From Bathymodiolus brooksi (Eukaryota > Mollusca > Bivalvia > Mytilida > Modiolidae), in the NCBI GenBank assembly GCA_963680875.1, contig OY804579.1, positions 26,335,804-26,399,803 of the forward strand: a DNA stretch of 64,000 bases, given 5' to 3'. Positions 1 to 11,630 of the stretch are shown here, piece by piece (the stretch's first letter is position 1; each line of letters starts with the position of its first letter). Position numbers and translations under genes: made by a program. The notes under the pieces were generated by a model. It saw only the letters and a program-made list of their open reading frames with translations. It searched no databases and was not told the origin of the DNA.

Positions 1-960
1 TTTTTCTTCTTATCGTCGACATAGGATGCATAACTGCGCATACTACTTTCACTTTGGTGACCAGATACTGCCATAATGTGACGCGCCTCAAAACCAGAAC
101 GATCCAGAACAGTGATACTTGTTGCTCTAAGGCAATGGTTTGTGTAGACTTTCGATTGACCAGCTTGGCTTGACAATACCTTTACTTTATCTCCTAATGT
201 GTTTTCCCAACTGGTGACTGCTTATACCATATACTCTCTTTGTCAAATGAAATTTTAGGTCTTTGCAAAAACTCAGGAATATTTTTATGTATTTTAGACA
301 TGTAGAGAGAGGATGATCTGACTGGACAAAGCATATACTTTGTTTCATACATTCGGCCTCCTTGTGCTTTTGCGTCATCAATTTTGTGATTTTTTTTGGC
401 AAAATCTGATGATCAATATACATATAATGCACCATCTGTATTCCTACGTACTCCAACATATGTGTGTTTTATGTCTCTCAGGTGTTCTCTTCCTCTATTA
501 CAAAAATACAGCATGTAATCTAAGAAAACTTTATTTTGCAACCCTGTTGGTGTCTCTAAGTCAAGGGAAGAATACAATTTATGCAGATCGTTATCACTAA
601 GGGGTTCTTTGGGAACAACTGCCCCTTTCCCAGTTTTTTTTAGCTTTGCACACACTGCGCAGAAAACCTCACTAGCTTTTTTTTAATTCGTTCTCATTAA
701 CCACATATATTTCACATTTTTTAATAAAGTACTTTTGAATTCCATATATCATAGAAATCATACTCTTTTTACAATATTCTTCTCCCTTTTCACTCCTCAT
801 TCCAGCGTAAAATTGCTGCAGCAAGATATCTAGTTCTCTTTTGTTCATACCGTCATAGTAATGTCCAGTTTCCGAACAAAATGCATCCAACAATCTCCTG
901 GCTACATTAATAACCTTTTTTGTATTCTTAGAGATTCTGTCCTCCAACAAGACATCAATG
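1..960 (-). pseudogene. Crypton-like tyrosine recombinase relic, C-terminus runs off window
   Basis: Read on the minus strand, 950-672 gives an N-terminal helical domain (ELDILLQQFYAGMR) like that of the QRICH1/ZMYM/KCTD1-type domesticated Crypton proteins. 655-413 gives the next part (KVFLDYMLYFCNRGREHL). About 320-187 gives a CPVRS block and a FLQRP block. 167-1 gives the catalytic end: HCLRAT (the H-x-x-R box, near 123-137), GHQSE (second His, near 54-62) and SSMRSY with the nucleophilic Tyr codon near 30-32. These are the conserved R/H/R/H/Y features of tyrosine recombinases. The segments lie in different frames (950 and 167 share one, 655 and the CPVRS block do not), and a one-base loss near 190-200 breaks the join between the FLQRP block and the catalytic end, so it is a frameshifted pseudogene. 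Family assignment is by motif recall; the Crypton versus domesticated-host-gene distinction is uncertain. Confidence 0.75.
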
Positions 961-1238
961 TTTTGTGTTGATGTTTGTGCAAATCTCGAAATTTTTACAT
1001 GTTTTCGCCGTCTGTTTACAATTGATTAATTTCCGGTTTAAATCGGAAATCGTCACCGGGCAAAATAACTCACGCGCGGGATTTTCCAACGTTACATTCC
1101 CTGGTGGGCGTGGCAAGTGAAGCTAGATTAGAAAAAATACAGAAAAATATTGAATTTCTAATATTAAAAGAAATCTAGTTAAACAACATTTTTAAGAAAA
1201 AACTGGTGAAACGTGCTAACCTGGGTCACTGTAATCGA

Positions 1239-1584
1239 GCGGCTGTATCGAGAAACAGATACGGTGTTGAAAAAACTGCTGATACTCATAAAATATTGAT
1301 AAATACAATACAATTTTATGTTTGTCTTCAAGAAATATGTTAGACAAAACCATGTGTGAAGTTTTATGACGAAATATCTTCGATTTCTATGTAAATTTAC
1401 GGGTTGAAGTTGCGGCTGTATCGAGAAACAGATACGGTGTTGAAAAAACTGTTGATAGTCATAAAAGATTGAAAAATTCAATAAAATTTTATGTTTGTCT
1501 TCAAGAAATATGATAGATAACGCCATGTGTGAAGTTTTATGACGAAATATCTCCGATTTCGATGTAAATGTACGAGTTGAAGTG
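1239..1584. repeat. Two-copy tandem duplication, period 173 bp
   Basis: The block starting GCGGCTGTATCGAGAAACAG at 1239 recurs at 1412 with the same order of landmarks, including TGTTTGTCTTCAAGAAATAT and GTGTGAAGTTTTATGACGAA. The copies differ at scattered positions, so the duplication is not recent. No coding sense was found. Confidence 0.85.
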
Positions 1585-2254
1585 TGGAAACATCCACAGG
1601 TAATTTTAGCGATGTATTTTTATCTTGGACAATAATAATGAGCGTCCTGATTGGATGACCGATTTAAAGCACACTGACTCCGCATGGTAAAAAGATGCAT
1701 GTAAAGGAAATCTATGTTATATGTATTCATTTGTTTGATTCTGGAATATTGTTGATCATTGATTTAAACAAGAACAAAGGGAAAAGGGTGGGGGGTGAAT
1801 TTTATTTGTGAATTTTACAGTTAAATAAATGTTATGTTTCGACAGTTTAAAGGGGAAAATAAAAATTGTTGCAACTAAAGCTTAAATCAGCGTTAAAAAT
1901 TGAACAAATATCAGTGGTTTTGTAAATGAGATTTATCTTAAATAGAAAATCTGAATTTATTATTTATTAATTTATTATTAATGATACAATTTTATATCCC
2001 TTGGGAGGGGGAGGGAGCTATGATGAAAATTTGAAATAAAAACACAGAACCGGACTTTAACACATAAGCAAAAATAATAATCCAGGATTAGTTTTTTAAT
2101 CAAAACAAATCCAGGACCCCTGTATCCATGAATTATTATTTTTTTTAAGTTAATAATATGAAATATTGATATCCAAACTTGCCTTTTGGACAGCACATTT
2201 CTGTGTCCACATTTGTTCTAACATATAATATAATATGATATTTGAGGTTTATAC

Positions 2255-2283
2255 ATATATTCCCTGCACCGCAGGGAATATAT
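2255..2283. other. Perfect 13-bp hairpin
   Basis: ATATATTCCCTGC (2255-2267) is followed after three bases by its exact reverse complement (2271-2283). It could be the core of a small palindromic element or chance in AT-rich DNA. No flanking gene suggests a terminator role. Confidence 0.6.
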
Positions 2284-3089
2284 ATCTTAAGCCGGAATGT
2301 TACATTATATGCACTGTCTGATAGTTGAATAACATATAATATATATAAAATTTATTATATAGGTAGGTGTGATTTATGGGGATCTATCCGTGAAATAAAT
2401 TTCGGTATTTCACATCAGTTTTTCTCGCCGGTATTACTTTTACACAACTATAAGTGTGTTATGTGTTACGTCCTTTGTTGTATTACGGTGAATACACACA
2501 CAATTATAAACTGAAACAATTAAACTGATGAAAATAAAGTTGTAGCACTTTAATAAATTATTTGAATTGTTTCATTTTATTTGTACATTAAAATCAAAAT
2601 CAAAATTCTACGAAATGTTGTTGACGAGTTTGTCACATTTAAACAACATGACCTCATATGGCGACTTCCAGTTTGCAAGGTAGGAATTTTAATTGTTTCT
2701 GTGTATTGTTGTAAATGTGACGTGTAGGATTTATAGTTTTCAAAACTCCGAAACTTGTCCTTTATTTAAACTTTTTTCATCGAAATGGTAGCACTTCTTT
2801 GCGTACCTGCGGCCATATTGATTACACACTATCATTGCACGTATATTCATACGCGTGGAATGATATATACAAATAAAAAAAATAATATGCAAGAAATTTT
2901 GGAAGTCTATATATACTAGTCAACAAAAGAAATGATACAAGGGTTTAATGCTCAATATATTTTACATAGAGAAAAAAATCCACAAAAATCGTATAATTTA
3001 GATTCATATGGGCATCACAAATAAGGCAATATAAACAAAATGTCCCAACATCATTATCAGAACAAAGCATGGACAGACAGAAATTGTCA

Positions 3090-3745
3090 TGCAGTATGAA
3101 GGTTTGCGGAGCTCAGTGACCACATTTTGCAGCAACGATAGTTTCGCATCTCCGACGCATAGAACCGATCAATCGTTTGATAAAGGATTGTGGGGTGTTA
3201 TTCCACTCGTGCACAAGTAGCGCCACACAGCCCCTGTAGTGTTTCCGGTGGATTTTAGCGGTGACGAATACGTCTACCTAGTTCATCGCATAATGTGCAA
3301 TTGGTGACAGATCCAGTGATAATGCCGGTCAAGGAAGAACACGGATGAGATTCTGGTTCAGAAAGTCTTGACAAACGCGAGCCACGTGACATCTTGCATT
3401 GTCATGTTGAAAGACGCGAGCAAAGTTTCGCTGTTGCAGCAAGGACAGAACGATAGGATCAAGAATATCGTCTCTGTATATTACGGCATTCAATGTTCCT
3501 TGAATAATGTTGAGCTGAGTGCGGCCATCATGACAAATTCCATCCCAGACCATAACACTTCCGCCTCCAACACAGTCGGACACGTACACACACTGGTCCG
3601 CAAAACGTTCCCCACGCCTCCGTTACACAAGATAACGTCCATCGCTAAGACGAAGTGAAAGTTGGGATTCATCACTAAAAAGGATGTGTTGCCAGGTATG
3701 AAGCCTCCAATGAGGCGTGCACGAGCATTACGGATTAAACCAATG
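3090..3745 (-). pseudogene. Tc1-like (Tc1/mariner) transposase relic
   Basis: On the minus strand the order of conserved blocks matches Tc1 transposases. HWRLHTWQHILFSDESQL (about 3710-3655) contains the first catalytic Asp. GGGSVMVWDGI (about 3570-3530) is the glycine-rich block. FQHDNARCHVA (near 3410) holds the second Asp. FLNQNLIRVLP, then VHEWNNTPQSFIKRL and MRRRCETIVAAKCGH, form the C-terminus (about 3215-3110). The blocks sit in more than one frame and the N-terminal DNA-binding half is missing beyond about 3745, where a SINE begins. A working copy would be about 340 residues; this is dead. Tc1-like elements cut and paste at TA dinucleotides. Confidence 0.88.
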
Positions 3746-4050
3746 ATAATAATAATGTTTGTCTAATGGTTTGGTTTGGTTTAGTGTATGGTGTTTAACG
3801 TCACTTTCAACAATATTTCAGTCATATTGTCGCATTCAGTTTTATTGGTGTATAAAGCCGGAGTACCCGGAGAAAACCACCGATCTGTCGCAAGTCTCAA
3901 GCACACTTTTTCCCATAATGTTGCACCATGAATGCACCTCACAATGAACGGGGTTCGAACTGACAACGTTAGTGGTAATAGGCAATAATTGCACAGGTAT
4001 TCGTAAATCTAACCACCATGCGATCACGACCACGACGGCCCCCTTACGTC
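3745..4050 (-). mobile_element. tRNA-derived SINE, family 1
   Basis: On the minus strand a tRNA-like head near 4045-3945 carries an A-box-like GGTGGTTAG and a B-box-like GTTCGAACCCC. It is followed by a body containing the inverse of GAGTACCCGGAGAAAACCAC, which is shared with copies at 18.2, 27.0, 36.5 and 61.4 kb. It abuts the truncated Tc1 relic. Short frames across it are spurious. The body resembles a SINE central domain common in molluscs (memory). Confidence 0.8.
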
Positions 4051-4184
4051 ATTTGAGTGCGATACTACTTAATATGATATCTTGTCAGATATATTAAAGA
4101 GATACATCTCTTAAACATTAGCATGATATGCACATTGATAAATGGATCAAATATTAAAAATATTCTTTGCTGAATTTAACTCTT

Positions 4185-4870
4185 AAAAATTGTCGGTGTC
4201 TGTTTTTCATTTAAATGTACAAAGCATAAAAGCGAATACAGCTGCTGAACACTCATCATTTGATATGTTGTTATACATGGATAGTTGGTTTAATACTGAT
4301 CCGAAAACTGATGATGTATTGACATCTGGATTCAAGAATCCTTTCACGAGGGAGCATGGGGGTAGAATGGGAGATGGAGTAATCGTTTTTATTCAAGATA
4401 ATATAAAGTGTGTGCATTGTTGTGATTTAGAGGTTATTGATACAGATTGTATTTGGTTGGAGTTACAATTTGAGCATAGCAAAGAACTCCACGAACCTTC
4501 TATATCACACATGGAAGTGATATTTCTCCACGTGAATGGATCAGTTGAAACATTAATCAAGTACAATAATCCAGTTAGTGCCGTCGGAGATCTTAATGGT
4601 ATTTATTGGCTCACAGTGATAATAGAATTAAAAATATACTACACAGTTCAGTTGAACTCAATTAGTTATAAACCAAACGTGTGTTTGCTGATCATAGCTC
4701 ATTCATGTTAGACTTGATTATTACCAATATGCCTAACAGTATTGTCTAAACTGAAATTTGTCCACCTTTACTGGCACATATTCGTTTTCATACTTTCATC
4801 TTTACATTCAGTCAAAAACAACTTTCAAAGTTATTAAAGAAAATATTTTTGTATTATAAAGGTTAATATT
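4185..4870 (+). pseudogene. LINE endonuclease fragment (APE-type)
   Basis: The 173-residue frame at 4190-4711 opens with FHLNVQSIKAN and continues with LLYMDSWF, GGRMGDGVIVFIQDNIK and CIWLEL, the order seen in apurinic-like endonuclease domains of non-LTR retrotransposons. Beyond its stop, other frames continue the same domain: LDLIITNMPNSIV, then a TFSQKQ block, to about 4865. The reverse transcriptase half appears after an interruption, from 7655. The endonuclease nicks target DNA to prime reverse transcription. Frameshifts and the missing N-terminal residues make it non-functional. Confidence 0.72.
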
Positions 4871-5104
4871 ATATACTCATATAAATATCTTGAATCTGAT
4901 TTGATAAAACACTGTAACGTGATATTTATCCATTCGTTGGGTCAACCGCTAATCGTAAGGTCTCATAGTAAGGTCCACCGCTCGTAAGGAAATCCGAAGG
5001 AAATTCCCACGTGAGCCTCACGTTTTTCCAATTATAATTACTTCCTTTGATTCAACAGACAACAAACATGGCGTCCAGCGACAGGTTCGTCGCTGTAGGC
5101 GAAG
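4871..5104. other. Short spacer between LINE fragment and palindromic elements
   Basis: No coding signal. The frame at 5047-5250 runs into the palindromic element and is not convincing. Confidence 0.5.
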
Positions 5105-5345
5105 AAGAAATTCTATATATTATATCGAATATTTTCGCAAAGCCGCAGGTATTCTATCACTTGTCTGATGCAAAAATATTCGATATAATATATCTATTAT
5201 CACCCTTGTTGGAGTGTAACCCGACGGTTTGTCTCCCCTCGAAAAGCTAAGTCACCCTCGGGAAAGCCCTCTGGTGACCTTAGTTTTCTCTGGGTGACAA
5301 ACCGTCGGGTCACACTCCAACAAAGGTGATAATTGTATATTATGT
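5105..5345. mobile_element. Palindromic MITE-like element
   Basis: TTGGAGTGTAACCCGACGG near 5208-5226 pairs with CCGTCGGGTCACACTCCAA near 5302-5320, and the paired region extends outward through TATTATCACC/GGTGATAAT. A nested smaller hairpin lies at about 5115-5190, where ATATCGAATATTTTCG meets its near inverse. Long imperfect palindromes without coding capacity are typical of foldback MITEs. Confidence 0.7.
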
Positions 5346-5406
5346 CAAATACAGAAACAATGTTTTGACTATGCGTCATATTCAATAATGTTGATATTGA
5401 TATTCA

Positions 5407-5534
5407 TAGATTAATACATGGTCTTTTTCATATTGCCCTTGCTATCAGCACGAGACCTTGATATCGGTCCCGAGGGGCGATATCAGTCGAGGGCTCATGA
5501 CAAGGGCAATATGAAAAAGGCTATGTATTAATCT
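5407..5534. mobile_element. Second palindromic MITE-like element
   Basis: AGATTAATACATGG (5407 on) and CTATGTATTAATCT (ending 5534) are the ends of a near-complete palindrome; TTTTTCATATTGCCCTTG and its inverse lie inside. The centre is near 5473. It has no coding content. Confidence 0.8.
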
Positions 5535-5552
5535 ATTTATCACATATTTGGC

Positions 5553-5640
5553 CAGGGCAGATAACATGTTATTGCCCTTCACAGGAGGGCAGACAAGATG
5601 TTATTGCCCTCGTAAAATGTTATTGTCCCGGAGGCAAACA
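5553..5640. repeat. About 30-bp tandem motif, three degenerate copies
   Basis: ATGTTATTGCCC and close variants recur three times with GGAGGGCAGACAAG-like spacers. The inner TTATTGCCCT motif also occurs in the palindromes beside it and at 38.2 kb, so these may be fragments of one MITE family. Confidence 0.55.
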
Positions 5641-5989
5641 ACACGCCGCAAATCATGTTTTTATTACACATGCAAATTCGGCGTTATTTCAATAAAATAT
5701 GTGATACATATATATATATTTGCTACATCTAGTGTTATACTCGATACCACCAATGAGTTCCATATTCCTATGCTAAACCCAATGCACACAAAATGCATAA
5801 TTATAGACGTGTATTGATGGACTTCAAAATTGCTGACCACAAAGCTAAATCCTTATATTGTGATCCACAGTCTACAAATAAAAAAATACAACTTCAAACT
5901 TCTTATGGACTCTGTGGAGGACAATGTCAGATAATTGACAAAACGAGAGAGGAGGTTGATATCCTTTCAGAATGAGTTAAAGGTCATTG

Positions 5990-7310
5990 ATTTAAATTCT
6001 AATCAGAAAACTCAAAAGGACAATGAGCACAAAAGCAACATATGTATTCAAAGATCATGATGTCGTAAAAATCATGTCTATCATTCACGACAAATATGTT
6101 GTAGTTCCTGCATATAAGCCCCCTAACAAGATCGTCCTTATCTGCACAAAGCATCACATTGACTACTTAAAGATGAAATAACGTTTGGATAGATCACAAG
6201 GTAATCATACATATACAGCTATTACGCTATCAAAAGAGGAAATCATTGATAATCACATGTCAGTCTTCTCTTCGTTTGGTCTTTCCATGGATACCAATAT
6301 TAGACAAGTGTCCATATAAATAACGTTATATCGCGGGAGCTGCCAACTGCTCTGCCAAGCCTTTTTCTAAAATTTTAACTTCTATCATTACAGCTGTCAA
6401 CACGGATCTCCAGAAATATCATGATACCTGTTTTTCTAGAAGTGACGTTAATCGAATGCGGATATTTAAAAAAAATCAAAAGACATGCTGGAGACTTAAG
6501 TTCTAGATCGCAATATGTGTGTAACTACATTAAAGCATCTGGTTATTCTACCATATATACCAAATACGATTCTAAAATCTAGAATTAAAATATTGATTCA
6601 GTGTTGCTTCTCAAACAAGAACGGAGAACAAAGGTATCAGTATCTTGTTATTGATAGAGACAAATTTCACTTTGTCAAAAACCATTCAAAATATAATCAT
6701 AAATATAAACAAGCCGAGATAATTGCAGCGTTAGATTTTTTTTATCTACAACATAATTGTCCTATTTGGTGGACAGGTGTTTCAACAAACGATTGTTATT
6801 CCAATGGGTACGCATTTTGCTCCGCTACTTGCCGATTTGTTTCTACACGCTTATGGAGCTTAATGTAAAGGATACTACTGATACTTAAAAGTCTGCCTCT
6901 TTCCTTGACATTTACCTTGAAATTGACAATGGAGGAAGACTAAAAACAATACTCTACCACACACATGATGACTTCACTTTTCCAATAGTCAACTTCCTCT
7001 TTATCAGTAGCAATATGCATGCATCACCAGAGTATGGAGTTTACATTTCAGAATTCATGCTTTATTCCAAACCCTGTGACCAGTACAGTGATTTCCTTGA
7101 CAGAGCTCATCTGCTGACACAAAAGCTACTCTAACAAGTGTAAGTTGCAGTCACTGCTTCAAAATTTCTACGGTCGTAATCACGATCTGGTTGACCGTTA
7201 CGAACTATCCATATCTCAAATGACAAATGATCATTTATTTCTTCCGAAGATTTTTCTTTCCTCTAACACTGCCAAGACCTTTACCGGACTTGACTGTATA
7301 TATGAGTAAC
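5990..7310 (+). pseudogene. Penelope-like element reverse transcriptase, decayed (copy P1)
   Basis: Blocks appear in order across shifting frames. HDKYVVVPAYKP lies near 6085. AKPFSKILTSIITAV and VNRMRIFKKNQK lie at about 6355-6480. Inside the 6515-6868 frame are IPNTILKSRI and an IPMGTHFAPLLADLF block in a neighbouring frame. SASFLDIYLEID follows near 6890-6930, then ASPEYGVYIS near 7030. They match the minus-strand copy at 31.8-33.6 kb, where the same blocks are in one frame. The catalytic IDD box is not seen, so the palm is broken. The copy sits between the two halves of the LINE, which suggests it inserted there. The 5' limit is uncertain. Confidence 0.75.
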
Positions 7311-7640
7311 ATCACTGGTGTCTTATAAGAAGCAGAAACTGCTTACCCTTCGAGAGAACCTGTTGCTATTTGTTTTCTTTTTGTGTTGTCCTATTATGTG
7401 TCTTTACGTTCTTATTTCCGTGTTGTGGTGTCCGTCATGATTTCGGCATACAACGATGCTCGGTTCGTCTTGACCTCCAGTTGTTTATAGAAGGGCTCAT
7501 GTTTTATTTACGTTATTTGTATTTGTTTGCAGATAGTGGTGTGTTTTGGTTTTGTTTTGTTTTTCTTCGTCATGTGTCTTGTTTACCCAATGTTGCCAGT
7601 TTCGCAGGGTTTTCCAATTAATGATTGCCACTTAGGTGGT
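7311..7640 (+). repeat. 3' tail region of Penelope-like element P1
   Basis: Non-coding sequence after the reverse transcriptase, with the landmark ACTGCTTACCCTTC. Related tails in either orientation occur at 31.45-31.73, 54.7-55.3, 55.9-56.1, 59.2-59.4 and 62.2-62.3 kb. The reading frames 7370-7621 and 7527-7916 fall mostly here and look spurious. Confidence 0.55.
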
Positions 7641-7654
7641 CTCTCATTTCTATT

Positions 7655-9590
7655 TATGCAAAATATGAATGTAGCAGTACGTAGAGATACTGAATCATGG
7701 ATTAGTACTTTAATAGCGAAAAATATCAGGAAGAAAACAGATTATTCGGTAAAGCAAAGTGCTCTCAATCCCTTTATCAAGCATCATACGTGCTATAAAT
7801 GTATATATATTATACTATCAGCATGTGAAAGACAATTACATTTTTTTCTTAGAAGAAAACAGACTTCAATAACTGTTGGACTACTATTAAAAATGTGGCA
7901 AATACAAAAAAAGTAATTCAGGTCTCTTTAACTCACAATGATGTATTAGTGGAAGATGATCGGATAAAGGCGGAACTTTTCAATAGGTACTATTTAGCAC
8001 ATTAAAACATTGACAACTCTAGTTCTAGTGTCCCAGATTCCAAACTGAAAAACAGACGAACAAATCAAAGAAGTATTAAAGATCCTTGATATTACTAAGA
8101 CAACTGGCACCGACATGATCAACCCCATATTTTAAAGGTGCACGATTCGCCTTTTTGTAAGCCCTGCCCTTGTGTAAACAATAGATTATGGAATTGTCAC
8201 TTGCTCGGTGTAAGTACTCTTATGATTGAAATACTACTAATGATGTCATACAATTCACACCTGATAATCCAAATGATGTGAAGAAATATAGACCCTTATT
8301 TCTAATAGGTATTGTTGATAAAGTGATGGAAAGAAGTGTTCACAAGCATGTACTTACATATCTTATTGATAATCATGTTGCTTCATCTTATCAGTCAGAC
8401 TTGACCAAAAGAAGCTCAGTGGTAAATCAGTTACTAGGCATCACGTACAACTCAGGGAGGGCATTGTGAAGAAAATGAAATGAGTTTGGTGTGATATCAG
8501 GACACCTTTTAACCAGGTGTGGCACATATGGTTTCTGCATAAATTGGGGGAAACGGGATTAAGAGCGATCTTCTTAAATGGTTTGAAGGTTATCTTCTCA
8601 ATCGTTGACAATGACTTGAGCGCAATCTTCTATGACTAACGTTAAGGCGCAGGTATCATGAAATTTCATAGGGACTATTGTTATTTCTTACATTCATTAA
8701 TGATATTGGGACCTATTATATATCCCAAGTTAAATTGTTAGCTGATTATACTACCTTATACCTGATTGTTAATGCCCCTACTGAATCTTCTATGACTTTG
8801 AAACAATGATCTTGAAAAAAACATATTTGGTCTCCAACTTGATTAGTTTTATTCAATCCCAAAAGGGTTGAGCCGATGATGATATCACGGTAAATGCAGC
8901 AACCAATACATCATCCATTAATAATAGAAAAAAACTGTCGTCTTCAATGTGAATCACCTCCAGCATCTTGCAGTTGTTGTATGCACTAATAGAACGTGTA
9001 ATAGTCGATTAGATTTGATAAGATCTAGAATGCGGAGAAGGTGAAATAGCGTATGTGATTTAAAAATAGAAGGTGAACTGGCGTACGTGATTTAAAAATA
9101 GAAGGTGAACTGACGTACGTGATTTAAAAATAGAAGATAAATTGGGAAACCTCATAGTAAGTTTATATTCATTTACTTGACCAACTGTAGAATATGATGT
9201 CATTATATGTGATAGCCAATCTGTTAATCTTAAGAACAGGGTAGATTCTTCATGTATTGTGACAAGGGGTACTTTATTTATCCAAAACTTATATGATTAA
9301 AATGGGTTGGAAATAGTATCTGATAGAAGACAAAACCATGAAATAGTTTAATTGTTGAAGATTGTCAACCACTACACTCCAACTTACTTATACAACATTC
9401 TACGAAACAGACCAAACGAATTACATACACAATCAACATAATGCTGACAGGTTAAACCAGATAAAAACAAGAACAGTATATATTAAAATCAGTTTATTCC
9501 GTCATCCGTCATGCTGTGGAACCCTGTACCATAGATTGTAAATAAGTTCACATCTTAAATTCATTAAAACATTATTTCTCGTCCAGGGTG
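7655..9590 (+). pseudogene. LINE reverse transcriptase and C-terminus, decayed
   Basis: The linker reads NTKKVIQVSLTHNDVLVEDD near 7900-7960. The reverse transcriptase starts with VKKYRPLFLIGIVDKVMERS at about 8277-8335 (usual form YRPISLTS...KVMER). Next come YQSDLTKRSSVVNQLLGIT, VWHIWFLHKLGE (about 8520-8550) and LLLFLTFINDIG (8680-8710). The catalytic motif is reduced to LADYTTLY near 8740-8760, where FADDTSLY is usual, so one of the two catalytic Asp residues is lost. The thumb and C-terminal blocks can be followed to NHYTPTYLYNIL near 9370-9410 and an end near 9590. Stops and shifts are frequent. It is probably the second half of the endonuclease fragment at 4.2-4.9 kb and fits the broad CR1/L2/jockey group; the clade is not resolved. 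Confidence 0.75.
9038..9140. repeat. 32-bp tandem repeat, about three copies
   Basis: GTGATTTAAAAATAGAAGGT recurs at a 32-bp spacing within the LINE C-terminal region. It is a local expansion that occurred in the dead element. Confidence 0.85.
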
Positions 9591-9654
9591 AGAAAATAAA
9601 CATGTTTTTGTTAGTAATGGTACACGTCTTGATAAAAACATACATGAAAGACTT

Positions 9655-9700
9655 CGTACCGACACAAGAACTAAAATATAATGACTTGGTCATTTCTTGT
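9655..9700. repeat. Isolated unit of the 36-bp satellite
   Basis: GACACAAGAACTAAAATATA followed by ATGACTTGGTCATTTCT closely matches a single unit of the array that starts near 12660. It lies about 3 kb outside that array. The 121-residue frame at 9602-9967 runs through it and has no recognisable domain. Confidence 0.7.
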
Positions 9701-9969
9701 TTTATTGTGCATTCTCAATATAATGTAATAATGATTGTATATATAGACCTTTTTATTCTTAAAAACATGGGCGCGGCCATTATCGACTTCCGAGTGTGTC
9801 CGCCATTAGTAAAGTGTAAAAATCTTATGTTCTCGGGGTTTACCGATACGCTAATGTATGGTTTCTCTAGTACATGTGTCACAATATACTGTTATTTCGG
9901 CTTGAAATTCAATGATAACACCTGCTGTGAAGTGATTTGTAAACGGAAATATAATGACAACAAATAAAT

Positions 9970-11620
9970 TACCTGTTATGTATTTTTTTTTTTAATTACC
10001 GTTATTTTCCCCATACAAAATCAGTATAAATCCTACTTGATATAAAATTGCATGCACTTTTTTTTGTTTTTTGTTTTTTGTTTTTTTGCTTTTCAAGCAT
10101 TAGAAATAAGGGGTAATCACATTAATATTTTGTATGAAATTAAAAGTAAATATATAAATTATAATATACCCTTTTTGAAATTATTACTTTTCGATTTAAA
10201 GTGAAGTAATAATGATAAAAAGTGTGCCTAACTTATAAGAAAGAACTTAATTTTGAATGTGACATCTTAAGGTGCATTTTTCAATTCTGTTTTATTTTAT
10301 TTATTTTTTGTTTGTTAAATTGTAAAACAAATTAAAACTTGTTGTCGGTCAATTTCTTTATAGGGATCTGTAGTGAAGATGAAAAGGAATTTAAGTTTTA
10401 TCAAATTAAAACATCTGAATATCTGAATTTCTGTATCTGACAAAAAAGTTTCACGAGCAACCTAATATAACTATTTGCTCCCAGGTTTCAGATACGTGAA
10501 CCAGACGGGCATTTTTCACCCCATATGTCTTCTTTTTTAAATTTCTTTGCTAGGATTTCATAGTTTTATATTGATTTATTCTTTAATTTTATATGTTTTT
10601 GAAGATTAATTAAAATTTAATATTGACGTGTTAAGGAAGTGGTAGCGCTTTCTAGACTTGTAGTCTGCTGAAGGTCGACCGTGTCAACAGCGATGCGATG
10701 CTTCCCGGGTTTGGCACTTAGGGGAAAAGACAGTCGTGTCATTTTGCAACAAAGGTGTTAAATTCATATTGTAGAAAGATAACTATCATTATAACTGATA
10801 GTTAACTGTGTATTGCATAACAAGTTATAGCAAAGACATCACTAAAACACAAAATTTTTATTTATGTATTGAGTTGATTCTTAAATGTATTTGATTTGCA
10901 ATATGACAGTTAAACTCTACCCCCTTCCCACAGAGGGTTAAAAATGATAAATATATATATAACTGAATTATAATGACAAAAAACTAAAAGACGAAAAAAA
11001 TCGCCGAATTTTGTTGCAGGATATCATGTCGTTATTTTTTACTTCTTACAGAATCAAGATTTATTTCAAGATTTATCTACAGAAATGTGATACCTCTTTG
11101 TAAATTGTTAATTATTTTATGCGGCTTTTACATGAAAAACAATAATTCCTACACTGCTCACCTTGTTCCCGTTTCCTTTGTTTATAGTATTTAAACTTTC
11201 ATTTAAGACAACAGTTAACTCAGTTTTTTTCCTTTCTATGTTATCCTCTACCGCATACGGAAGGAACATTATTCCTCAACATATTTGCCACTCAATCATT
11301 GTGCAAATGATTGATTTTTTGGTCAATTGCATAAGTGCTCCCTACATCATAAAAATATGCGACTTTGTGGCTTTGTGAAGAGAAGACAATTATTCGAAGG
11401 GAACTTAGTTCTTTTGTACAAAATATAACGGTATGTTAGTAAAAAATGTGTGTTGAGGGTTTCCATACCGATCGTTTTTTGTTGTTTTTTTTTGCGTACC
11501 CTGTTTTGTATTGAAATTCTGCCACATAAGCAAGGTTAAAATCTGAATAGCTACAGATCGATCTGTTAGTCCACATCTGGCAAAATGGCTAATTCTTTAA
11601 TTTTGATAATATTGATCACC
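9970..11620. other. AT-rich, no gene seen
   Basis: Contains homopolymer and GTTTTTT-type runs near 10055-10090. The only long frame (11163-11378) is low-complexity with no domain. No RNA gene was recognised. Confidence 0.6.
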
Positions 11621-11630
11621 GTATAGATTT

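Larger units (their letters stand above)
961..3085. other. AT-rich stretch, no gene seen
   Basis: No reading frame with a recognisable domain. The stretch holds the 173-bp tandem duplication and the short perfect hairpin listed separately. The minus-strand frames over 1179-1526 and 1978-2196 are low-complexity and look spurious. A run near 2915-2940 may be the 3' end of the Tc1-like element that follows, but I could not confirm the inverted partner. Confidence 0.6.

Noticed and set aside
4190..4711. Host nuclease gene
   Set aside because: The endonuclease motifs are those of LINE ORF2, the frame is broken, and LINE reverse transcriptase remnants lie downstream on the same strand.
7370..7916. 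Membrane-protein-like frames
   Set aside because: They cover the non-coding tail of a Penelope-like element and the start of LINE sequence; the hydrophobic look comes from T-rich DNA.
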